From Lewinellaceae bacterium (GTDB lineage Bacteria; Bacteroidota; Bacteroidia; Chitinophagales; Saprospiraceae): a stretch of 64,000 nucleotides of DNA. The notes beneath the pieces are model-generated. The model had not been told where the DNA came from. It saw only the letters and a list, made by a program, of their open reading frames with translations, and ran no database searches. The translations under genes and the position numbers were made by a program. This document shows positions 17,515 through 24,763 of this stretch, piece after piece. Each line of letters begins with the position of its first letter. Position 1 is the stretch's first letter. Where the stretch lies: NCBI GenBank assembly GCA_016712415.1, contig JADJRC010000007.1, forward strand, positions 124,001 to 188,000. Direction: 5' to 3'.

Positions 17515-18978
17515 TCAAATACTTCTGGAAGTGGATTTGGTACTCCGCGATGTTTCATCCGAACTTGACGAGTGGGATGCGGCCAAAGATTCCGTTTCGG
17601 CGCCGAGTTCTTCCAGGTCGCCGCCGCAAATCTTGCACTGTTTTTCAAAGGGGTGATAAAACTGCGGTTCGCGACACGGGGGTTTGGGTTTCAGTTTGCA
17701 AATCTTCTTTACCCACTCTTCTTCCGATGCTGTTGCGGGTTGTATGAGGTGCAGGAGTTTGTCTGTTGAAACAAAGAGTATGGGGCTGCCGAATGCATTG
17801 TTGCTGTATGGTTCGTCGAAGTAGTCGGCGCCCAAAAACGACCGGCCCCTGGTTACGGCCTCGGCGATATCTGCGCCATCGAGCAAGGCCTGGTACATCT
17901 TCTCCATGAAACTAAAGGCAACGGAAGAGAGCACCTCGTTTTGCATGGCCAGTACGGCCATCATTTTCTGCTGGACCAACAACTGGAAAGCTACACCGCG
18001 GTTTTCGGTAAAGTTGACGATTTTCCCGCTGTCGCAGGCCGTCATGACAAACAGGGGCGGTTTTTCGGAAGGGATCAGTTTATCAAAAAGCGCGGCAAAA
18101 TTTTTGTCGCTCACCCAGTCGGGTTCGGTGCTGTATTCATCCTGGGGCGCCAGGGCTACAGCATCCGGACGGGCGTGACCAAAAAGATGAACGATATAGG
18201 GTTCGTTTTGCAGGTCCAGTTCCTTCCTGGCTTCTTTCAACCGGTCGATCAGGTCTTTGCGGTGTGGCGATTCGATCACCCTGAAATTAAAGCGGCTTTT
18301 TTCTTCCTGCCATGCCGGGTCCTTCTCTTTATCGCTGTTGTCTACCCGTTTTTTCAGGTGTTCCAACATGCCGATCAGGTCGTTTTTTTCCTTTTGATCG
18401 ATTTGATATGGCGGCGTCCCGGGGTCTGCAAGAATCAGGATCACAGACAGGCGGTTGGGCGGTACAAACTGCCGGTCTTCATATTCCGCGCCTAACGGTA
18501 TTTTGCGTATCAGGTTGACGCAGTTGTACGGATGCGCGCCCAGAAAAGTGTCTTTGTACCGGATGTATTCCCAGGGCAGTTCGGCCAGTTCGCGTGCATT
18601 TTTATCAAACTCCAAAAAAAGGCGGATACGACTCTGGTCGGGCGTTTCGATCACCTCCTTGTAGTACATATCGAAAAACTCCATCAATATGTTCTTGCTA
18701 TTCTCTTCGTCTCTCGACAGGGTGAGCAGGTTGCTCAGCATATTGCCCAGAATAACAAAATCTTCCCTGTCAAATATCTCGATTTCGCTTTTGACCATGG
18801 TGCGGCGGATATTCAGCACTTTCTGGAAAATCTTCGAAACCCTGATTTGCAGGTGGAGTTTTTCGAGATTATAGTTGTTGGGAATGACGGGCAGCGGAGC
18901 GTCGGCATTCGAGGAGGCCTCGATCTTCAGGGAGATCTTGTTGTTCTCGACGTATATTTTTATGTTGCGGTAATTCAT
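17515..18978 (-). CDS. CHAT-domain protease with C-terminal zinc-ribbon-like motif
   Basis: A 487-residue cytoplasmic protein. The CHAT (caspase HetF-associated with TPRs) domain spans about 95-405: the LPWEYI motif is at 134-139, the catalytic His268 in HLFGHA, and the catalytic Cys315 in MTACDSG. Residues 1-95 are a family-typical beta/alpha lead. After the protease domain comes a possible zinc site (Cys435, His442, Cys448, Cys451) and then a Ser/Thr-rich tail. CHAT proteases are caspase relatives; in TPR-CHAT of the Craspase complex the protease is switched on by target RNA. Here it sits between a class III cyclase gene (21-base gap) and a TPR gene (21-base gap), so the TPR part is on a separate protein. 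Substrate and trigger are unknown. Confidence 0.9.
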   Translation of the reverse strand: MNYRNIKIYVENNKISLKIEASSNADAPLPVIPNNYNLEKLHLQIRVSKIFQKVLNIRRTMVKSEIEIFDREDFVILGNMLSNLLTLSRDEENSKNILMEFFDMYYKEVIETPDQSRIRLFLEFDKNARELAELPWEYIRYKDTFLGAHPYNCVNLIRKIPLGAEYEDRQFVPPNRLSVILILADPGTPPYQIDQKEKNDLIGMLEHLKKRVDNSDKEKDPAWQEEKSRFNFRVIESPHRKDLIDRLKEARKELDLQNEPYIVHLFGHARPDAVALAPQDEYSTEPDWVSDKNFAALFDKLIPSEKPPLFVMTACDSGKIVNFTENRGVAFQLLVQQKMMAVLAMQNEVLSSVAFSFMEKMYQALLDGADIAEAVTRGRSFLGADYFDEPYSNNAFGSPILFVSTDKLLHLIQPATASEEEWVKKICKLKPKPPCREPQFYHPFEKQCKICGGDLEELGAETESLAASHSSSSDETSRSTKSTSRSI

Positions 18979-18999
18979 GCTGCAATCCCGTCTTTATAA

Positions 19000-20616
19000 T
19001 CAGGTCTTCATTGAAACCACATAATACATATCCATAGTGCCCTTGTTTTTGGCGGCAATTTTGCCCCGGTGCTGCCACTCAAATTCGTATTTGGCAAGCC
19101 AGTAAGTGTCTTCACTCACATTGACACGGCCCGGTTCGCAGGCTTCTTCCATACGGGCGGAGATATTGACGGTATCTCCCCAGATATCGTAGGCAAACTT
19201 TTTGGCGCCCACGACGCCCGCCACCACCGGTCCGGTATGCACACCGACCCGTGCTTCAAAGAAAGGCAGGCCCTGGTCCATACGCTCTGCTTTTACGTGG
19301 AGCAGGAAGTCCTGTATCTCCAGCGCTGCCTTTACCATGTCGCCGGGACTGGCAACCTGTTCGGAGAGGCCGCTGGCGCAGATGTAGGCGTCGCCAACCG
19401 TTTTGATTTTTTCGATACGGTATTTTTCAATGATGCGATCGAAATTGGAAAAACAGTAGTCGAGCTCCTCTACCAGCCTTTCGGGGCTCAGGCGTTCCGA
19501 TATGGTGGTAAATCCGATAAAGTCGGTAAACATGACCGTCGCCTGATCGTATCGTCGTGCCGCGACCTTGTTCCGGGTTTTCAGTTCCTGCGCAATGGCC
19601 GGCGGAAGAATATTGAGTAGCAGTCCGTCGCTGCGTTTTTGCTCTTCCTCGATCATGGCGTTTTTCAGCGTCAGTTCGTTGGCTGCCCGTTTCTTGGCGC
19701 GAAAGCGGAAATAAAACAGCAGGGCGAGCACCAGGATAAATACCGATGCCAGCGCCAGCACGTTGCGAATATTTTCGCCTTCCTGCTGTTTGAGTTCGGC
19801 TTCCACCACGCGCCTTTTCTGTATTTGCAGTTCGCGTTCCTGTTGGGCGCGTACAATGGAGTCGATCATCTGTTCCTCGGTGAGGTTTTTGAGGAGAATG
19901 GCCTTGGTGCGGATCAATGAATCGGCGCGTTGTTTTTCCTGTGCGAACTGTATGATAGCGGAGTCCTTTTTCGTCAGTTCCTTGCGCGTTTTTTGCTCTG
20001 TCTCCTGAAGTTGCGATTGATAGGTCGTTTCAAGCACCTGGCTTTGGCCGGTGAGTTGGGCGATCTGTTCGCGCAGGGAGCGGTTGTCGGCCTCCGCTGC
20101 GGCGAGCTGATTCTCGAGTCGCCTGACGGCATCGCCGCCGCTGCGTACGCCGCCGCCGGCTTCTTTGAGATAGGCCACCGTCTCCTTGCTCCATTTGAGC
20201 GCTTCGCGGTAGTCGTTTTGCTTGAGCGCAATATCCTGTAGTTTTTCCGTCGCACTGAGGGCTACCTCGCGAAGGCCGTAGTTGCGCGCAGAATTCCAGG
20301 CGTGTTGAAAGCGACTGGCGGCTTCACTGTACTTCCGGGCGCGATATTGCCCTTCCGCACTGAGATAGGCGGCGTCTGCCTCTTTGCGTTTGTCGCCCAG
20401 TTCGGTAGCGAGCTGGCTGGCTTGCTGCGCATAATCGGATGCCTTGGCGGGATTGGAGCCGATCAGTTTTTCAGCAACCTGATACGACAAGTTCATCTTG
20501 TCGGTCTTGGAACTTGCTTTTTTGATACGGGACTCCAGTTCGCTGACTGATTGAGCGCTGAGCCAGCCGGCGGCGAGCAACATGAATATAAAAACAAAGG
20601 CGGATTGATGTTTCAT
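19000..20616 (-). CDS. Membrane class III adenylate cyclase with extracytoplasmic TPR/coiled-coil domain
   Basis: From the ATG at 20616 the 538-residue protein has a signal peptide or anchor (MKHQSAFVFIFMLLAAGWLS), an extracytoplasmic helical domain with TPR-like units (about 25-170) and a long coiled coil (about 180-280), a membrane helix at about 285-305, a linker with the LLLNILPPAIAQELK motif, and a class III cyclase domain (about 355-535). Metal-binding Asp365 (MFTDF) and Asp409 (VGDAY), base-selecting Lys405 and Asp477, Asn484 and Arg488 are all present; the Lys/Asp pair indicates ATP, hence cAMP. The cyclase appears active and coupled to an outside signal. It is the first gene of the cyclase-CHAT-TPR operon. 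A start at 20664 would spoil the signal sequence. Confidence 0.93.
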   Translation of the reverse strand: MKHQSAFVFIFMLLAAGWLSAQSVSELESRIKKASSKTDKMNLSYQVAEKLIGSNPAKASDYAQQASQLATELGDKRKEADAAYLSAEGQYRARKYSEAASRFQHAWNSARNYGLREVALSATEKLQDIALKQNDYREALKWSKETVAYLKEAGGGVRSGGDAVRRLENQLAAAEADNRSLREQIAQLTGQSQVLETTYQSQLQETEQKTRKELTKKDSAIIQFAQEKQRADSLIRTKAILLKNLTEEQMIDSIVRAQQERELQIQKRRVVEAELKQQEGENIRNVLALASVFILVLALLFYFRFRAKKRAANELTLKNAMIEEEQKRSDGLLLNILPPAIAQELKTRNKVAARRYDQATVMFTDFIGFTTISERLSPERLVEELDYCFSNFDRIIEKYRIEKIKTVGDAYICASGLSEQVASPGDMVKAALEIQDFLLHVKAERMDQGLPFFEARVGVHTGPVVAGVVGAKKFAYDIWGDTVNISARMEEACEPGRVNVSEDTYWLAKYEFEWQHRGKIAAKNKGTMDMYYVVSMKT

Positions 20617-20807
20617 GTCAGGATTTCGATACTTTGATAACCGGGGCGCGTTACAAACGAGCAAAATTTAATTCTTGTTTTTATCTGCGCAGAAATATAG
20701 CGAGAAAGACAAAGGTCGAAGATTTTCACTTTTGACCAAGTCTATTTGCTTTAGGCGGATTGCTTTTTGAAAAACCGCTACTTTTACCAGGCTCTAACCA
20801 TCCGGCT

Positions 20808-21923
20808 ATGCAAATAAAACCATTTCACGGCACCTACCCGAATTTCGACTTTATTGCCTCTCCCGATTCCTTCTGCGACGACGCCAAAAACTCCTTTCGC
20901 GAATTTCAGGCCAACGGCTTTTTTGAAACAGCGCCGGCAACCGCTTTTTACATTTATCAGATCGAAACCGAAGTGCGAAAGCACATTGGCCTCATCGCGC
21001 TCGACGATGTGGGGGACTTTTTCGCAGGCAAGGTAAAAAAACACGAAAAAACGCTCAGCGAACGCGAACAACAACAAATGCAGCTCTTTCTGCGCTGGAA
21101 TGCCATCCTGAAACCGGTGCTGCTTACTTACCCGCCGGCGCCGGATATCAGCCAGTGGCTCGACAACTTCGCAGGCTCCAACAAGCCCCTGTACGCCACC
21201 CGGTTTGTCAAAGACCGCCAGACACACACGGTTTGGTGTGTGACGGATCCCGCCGAAATACAACACCTGCAGGAAATGTTTGCCAGCCAGGTCAACCGCA
21301 CCTATATCGCCGACGGCCACCACCGCACCACGACCATTGCCCTGCTGCACGAACGGCTGAAAGATAAAAACCCGGAACTCGACTTCGACAACCTGTTCTG
21401 TGCCTTTTTTGCGTCCGACCAGCTGGAAATTCTCGACTACAACCGCGTGGTGGAAGGCCTGCGCGACGTAAGCCCGACCCAGTTCATCGTACAGATGTCT
21501 CGCCTGTTCGACCTCAATGTACTGCCCGAACCGCGCAAGCCACGGGAAAAACACGAAATCGTCATGTACATCCACAAGGAGTGGTACAGCCTGCACTGGA
21601 AAAAAGATATCCTGGACAAATATGCCAAAGACCGCGTGGTACTGGATGCCACGCTGCTTAACGAACTCGTGCTGCGCAACATCATCGGTATTGAGGATGT
21701 ACGGACTGATACGCGGATCAATTATGTCGACGGGGTGAAGGGACTGGAGGGGTTGCGAAAAGCCACCAACGACAGCGACGATCGTATAGGTTTCCTGTTG
21801 TACCCGGTCGCTTTTGAAGATATGATGCGCATGGCCGATGCAGGAGAAAGCCTGCCGCCCAAGAGCACCTACTTTGAGCCGCGGATGAAAAGCGGAATGG
21901 TCGTGAAAATGTTGAAGCGGTGA
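20808..21923 (+). CDS. DUF1015 family protein
   Basis: Starting at the ATG at 20808 (MQIKPFHGTYPN) the 371-residue product matches DUF1015, with the marker YIADGHHRTTTIALLHERLK at about residue 166 and LDYNRVV near 210. In many bacteria this family lies next to serA and serC and is thought to relate to serine or phosphoserine metabolism; some members act on serine kinase-like chemistry. Here no ser genes are adjacent in the window. It is cytoplasmic. The start 16 codons upstream (20760) lacks family similarity. It is convergent with gyrB, separated by a perfect inverted repeat. Confidence 0.88.
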   Translation: MQIKPFHGTYPNFDFIASPDSFCDDAKNSFREFQANGFFETAPATAFYIYQIETEVRKHIGLIALDDVGDFFAGKVKKHEKTLSEREQQQMQLFLRWNAILKPVLLTYPPAPDISQWLDNFAGSNKPLYATRFVKDRQTHTVWCVTDPAEIQHLQEMFASQVNRTYIADGHHRTTTIALLHERLKDKNPELDFDNLFCAFFASDQLEILDYNRVVEGLRDVSPTQFIVQMSRLFDLNVLPEPRKPREKHEIVMYIHKEWYSLHWKKDILDKYAKDRVVLDATLLNELVLRNIIGIEDVRTDTRINYVDGVKGLEGLRKATNDSDDRIGFLLYPVAFEDMMRMADAGESLPPKSTYFEPRMKSGMVVKMLKR

Positions 21924-21936
21924 GGGCAGGGTAAAT

Positions 21937-21974
21937 GGTGCAGGCCTGCATGCAATGGTATGCAGGCCTGCACC
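21937..21974. repeat. 15-bp perfect inverted repeat between DUF1015 gene and gyrB
   Basis: GGTGCAGGCCTGCAT (21937-21951) and ATGCAGGCCTGCACC (21960-21974) are exact reverse complements with an 8-base loop. Each arm itself contains the palindrome GCAGGCCTGC. It sits between two convergent stops and could stop both transcripts, although there is no U run. Confidence 0.75.
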
Positions 21975-21982
21975 GATACTAC

Positions 21983-23962
21983 TTACACGTCAATCCTCGC
22001 ATACTTCGCATTCGCCTCGATAAACGCCCGGCGAGGCGGCACATCGTCGCCCATCAGCATGGCGAACATACGGTCGGCCTCAACAGCGTCGTCGATGGTG
22101 ACTTGCTTGAGGATGCGGGTCTTGGAATCCATAGTCGTTTCCCAGAGCTGTTCGGCATTCATCTCGCCGAGACCTTTGTATCGCTGGACTTTGACGGAAT
22201 CGTCGTCTTCGCGGCCGCCGGAGAATTCCAGTTGGGCGGCTTTGCGTTCCTTGTCGTTCCAGGCATAACGCTGGTTTTTGCCTTTTTTGACCAGGTACAA
22301 CGGCGGCTGGGCGATATACACGTGGCCTTTTTCGATGAGTTCGCGCATGTAGCGGAAGAAAAAGGTCAGGATAAGCGTGGTAATGTGGCTGCCGTCGATA
22401 TCGGCGTCGCACATGATCACGATCTTGTGGTAGCGCAGTTTTTCGATATTCAGCACGCGGTGGCCTTCGTCGTTTTCGGCTACACTCACACCGAGTGCCG
22501 TGAAAATGTTCTTGATCTCCTCGTTCTCGTAAATCTTGTGTTCGAGCGCTTTTTCGACGTTTAGAATCTTGCCGCGCAGCGGCAAAATAGCCTGCGTGTG
22601 GCGGTCGCGGCCCTGCTTGGCCGTACCGCCTGCAGAATCGCCCTCCACGAGGAACACCTCGCTTTCTTCGGGGCTTCGACTGGCGCAATCGGCCAGTTTT
22701 CCGGGCAGCCCTCCGCCGGTAAGCGCGCCTTTGCGCTGCACCATTTCGCGGGCCTTGCGGGCTGCGTTGCGGGCGGTAGCGGCAAGCACCACCTTTTCCA
22801 CGATGCGCTTGGCTTGCGCGGGGTTTTCTTCCAGGAATACCTTGAGCGCATCGCCCACGCTACGGCTCACAATACCGAGCACTTCGGAGTTGCCGAGTTC
22901 GCCTTTGGTCTGGCCTTTAAACTGGGGCTCGGGCACCTTTACGGAAATAACTGCAGTGAGACCTTCCATGAAGTCTTCACCGGAAATGGTAAAATTTATT
23001 TTTTTAAAGTGGCCGTTGTCGTCGCCGTACTTCTTGAATTCGCGGGTAAGTGCCCGGCGAAAGCCGCTCACGTGTGTGCCCCCGTCGCGTGTACTGATGT
23101 TGTTGACAAACGACACGACATTTTCGGAATAGGAAGTATTATATGTCATCGCCACTTCCACATCCACGCCTTCTTCTTTCGCAGTAATGTAGATGGGGTC
23201 GTTGATGAGTGTGGTTTTTGCCTCGTCGAGGTAAATCACAAACTCCTGGAGACCGCCTTCAGAAAAGAAGTCCTCCACTTTGAATTCGCCGTTTTCCTTT
23301 TCCCGTTCGTCGGTCAGTTTGAGAAACAGGCCTTTGTTCAGGTACGACAATTCGCGAAGTCGATGGGCCAGCACGTCGAATTTGTATTCGTCGGTCTCAA
23401 AAATTTCCGGATCGGGCAAAAAGGTAACAATCGTGCCGCGGTCGGTAGTAGTACCGATTTCGCGCACGTCGTAAAGCGGTTTTCCCTGTTTGTATTCCTG
23501 TTCAAATACCTTTCCGTCGCGATGTATCTCGGCGCGCAGGTGGATCGACAGTGCATTGACGCATGAAACACCCACACCGTGCAAGCCGCCGGAAACCTTG
23601 TAGGAGTCCTTGTCAAATTTTCCGCCCGCGTGCAGTACGGTCATCACAACCTCAAGTGCCGATTTTTTGAGTTTGGGATGCATCCCGGTCGGGATACCGC
23701 GACCGTTGTCTTTTACGGTGATGCTGTTGTCGGGCCTGATGGTCACTTCAATATGGGTGCAGTGGCCGGCAAGGTGTTCGTCGATAGAGTTATCCACTAC
23801 CTCCCATACGAGGTGGTGCAGGCCTTTGGTATCCGTACTGCCGATATACATGCCGGGTCGCTTGCGTACGGCTTCCAGCCCTTCTAGAGCTGTGATACTA
23901 CTTGCGCCGTAATCAGTATTATTGGCTGCGGCCGGTTTTACCGGGTCTTTTTCGTCTTTCAT
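21983..23962 (-). CDS. gyrB: DNA gyrase subunit B
   Basis: The 659-residue product has the GHKL ATPase domain (about 20-230, with EVVDNSIDEHLAGHC and the GRGIPTGMHP loop), the transducer domain (about 230-400), and the TOPRIM domain with EGDSAGGTAKQGRDRHTQAI at about 445 and the metal-binding DADIDGSHI near 525; it ends with the C-terminal tail EANAKYARIDV. Absence of the roughly 170-residue insert seen in some proteobacteria fits Bacteroidota. With GyrA it introduces negative supercoils using ATP. ParE is a possible alternative name, but the arrangement and the QRYKGLGEMN-type motif (VQRYKGLGEMNAEQLWETTM) favour GyrB. A -7 box (24030-24037) and a leader hairpin precede it. Confidence 0.96.
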   Translation of the reverse strand: MKDEKDPVKPAAANNTDYGASSITALEGLEAVRKRPGMYIGSTDTKGLHHLVWEVVDNSIDEHLAGHCTHIEVTIRPDNSITVKDNGRGIPTGMHPKLKKSALEVVMTVLHAGGKFDKDSYKVSGGLHGVGVSCVNALSIHLRAEIHRDGKVFEQEYKQGKPLYDVREIGTTTDRGTIVTFLPDPEIFETDEYKFDVLAHRLRELSYLNKGLFLKLTDEREKENGEFKVEDFFSEGGLQEFVIYLDEAKTTLINDPIYITAKEEGVDVEVAMTYNTSYSENVVSFVNNISTRDGGTHVSGFRRALTREFKKYGDDNGHFKKINFTISGEDFMEGLTAVISVKVPEPQFKGQTKGELGNSEVLGIVSRSVGDALKVFLEENPAQAKRIVEKVVLAATARNAARKAREMVQRKGALTGGGLPGKLADCASRSPEESEVFLVEGDSAGGTAKQGRDRHTQAILPLRGKILNVEKALEHKIYENEEIKNIFTALGVSVAENDEGHRVLNIEKLRYHKIVIMCDADIDGSHITTLILTFFFRYMRELIEKGHVYIAQPPLYLVKKGKNQRYAWNDKERKAAQLEFSGGREDDDSVKVQRYKGLGEMNAEQLWETTMDSKTRILKQVTIDDAVEADRMFAMLMGDDVPPRRAFIEANAKYARIDV

Positions 23963-23983
23963 TCTTTCGTTTTCCTTGTTCCC

Positions 23984-24004
23984 GAGGCACTTTTTAAGTG
24001 CCTC
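23984..24004. repeat. 9-bp hairpin in the gyrB leader
   Basis: GAGGCACTT (23984-23992) and AAGTGCCTC (23996-24004) pair around a 3-base loop, 21 bases upstream of the gyrB ATG and downstream of its -7 box, so it is inside the 5' leader of the mRNA. It may slow or shield translation start; that is inference. Confidence 0.6.
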
Positions 24005-24029
24005 GTTTTACATGCTTGAAATGAGGGTG

Positions 24030-24037
24030 CAAAGATA
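24030..24037 (-). promoter_or_regulatory. Bacteroidota -7 box of gyrB
   Basis: The minus strand reads TATCTTTG at 24037-24030, matching TAnnTTTG. A TTTG lies 24 bases further upstream, slightly too far for an ideal -33. The predicted leader is about 60 bases and includes the hairpin at 23984-24004. Confidence 0.5.
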
Positions 24038-24240
24038 CGATTTTACCCGCGCTTAAAGAAGCAAATATTATTTTTGATATAAACTTAGAAAATGCAGCGT
24101 TCACAACAACAGGTCAGTCTGGGATATAATTGAATAATTGCCGAACTTCGGGCGGTCTTATTTGAAAACAATTACCCGCTACCATCCGCACCGGATAACG
24201 CCGGACGGGCGCCTGGCGGTTGAAAACAACTTTTAATGCT

Positions 24241-24663
24241 ATGCACTACAAGACCCTTTTCAAATTCGGCTCCTGGGCCCTGCTGGCTACCGGCGCCATC
24301 CACCTGTTGAGTTTTCTCAACCATCGGGAGCCAGCCAACGATTCCGAGCGCCAGTTGCTGGATCTGCTGGCTAATTATCGCTTCGACCTGGGCGCCGGCA
24401 TCACCCGGAGCATGGAAGAACTGCTCCAGTTCTTCAGCCTCACGATGTCGCTGCTCTGTTTTTTTGCGGGTCTCCTGAATTCCATGCTGGCCCGGTTTTT
24501 CGACAATGCGGCGCTTGCCAAAAAAGTTGTGGTATTCAACGCCATTTTCTGGACCATCTACCTGGTCCCCTTGTACCTGCTGACCTTTTTGCCGCCGCAG
24601 GTTTGTTTTACTGTGGCCTGGCTGGGTTTTGCGGGAGCATACCTGCGCTTTGGAAGGGGGTAA
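24241..24663 (+). CDS. Small multi-pass membrane protein, unknown
   Basis: The first ATG is at 24241 (MHYKTLFKFGSWALLATGAI); the frame is open upstream to a TTG at 24220, which I consider less likely. The 140-residue protein has four hydrophobic segments at about 5-25, 55-80, 92-115 and 118-135, and a soluble loop of about 25 residues after the first (HREPANDSERQLLDLLANYR). No family motif is recognised. It stands alone, divergent from gyrB and convergent with the giant T9SS cargo gene, from which a 21-bp inverted repeat separates it. Confidence 0.65.
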   Translation: MHYKTLFKFGSWALLATGAIHLLSFLNHREPANDSERQLLDLLANYRFDLGAGITRSMEELLQFFSLTMSLLCFFAGLLNSMLARFFDNAALAKKVVVFNAIFWTIYLVPLYLLTFLPPQVCFTVAWLGFAGAYLRFGRG

Positions 24664-24673
24664 GACTTAACAG

Positions 24674-24729
24674 AGAAGCCGGACAGGATTTGCAATATCT
24701 GTCGATCCTGCAAATCCTGTCCGGCTTCT
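24674..24729. repeat. 21-bp perfect inverted repeat, probable bidirectional terminator
   Basis: The arm at 24674-24694 (begins AGAAGCCGGACAGG) and the arm at 24709-24729 (ends CCTGTCCGGCTTCT) are exact reverse complements with a 14-base loop. It lies 11 bases after the membrane gene stop and 35 bases before the convergent T9SS gene stop, so it can serve both transcripts. Neither side has a clear U run. Confidence 0.85.
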
Positions 24730-24763
24730 GAATGCCAGCCCTGCTAAACCCTCCTGCCGATAC

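Noticed and set aside
14863..18978. TPR-CHAT of a Craspase (type III-E CRISPR) system
   Set aside because: CHAT and TPR are separate proteins, there is no gRAMP effector or CRISPR array, and the neighbour is a cyclase.
19000..20616. Pycsar-type cyclase (cCMP/cUMP immunity)
   Set aside because: The Lys/Asp base-selecting pair indicates ATP, and the protein is membrane-bound with an extracytoplasmic domain, unlike the soluble Pycsar enzymes.
22598..23566. Long plus-strand open frame over gyrB
   Set aside because: Antisense shadow of a highly conserved gene with skewed codon positions.
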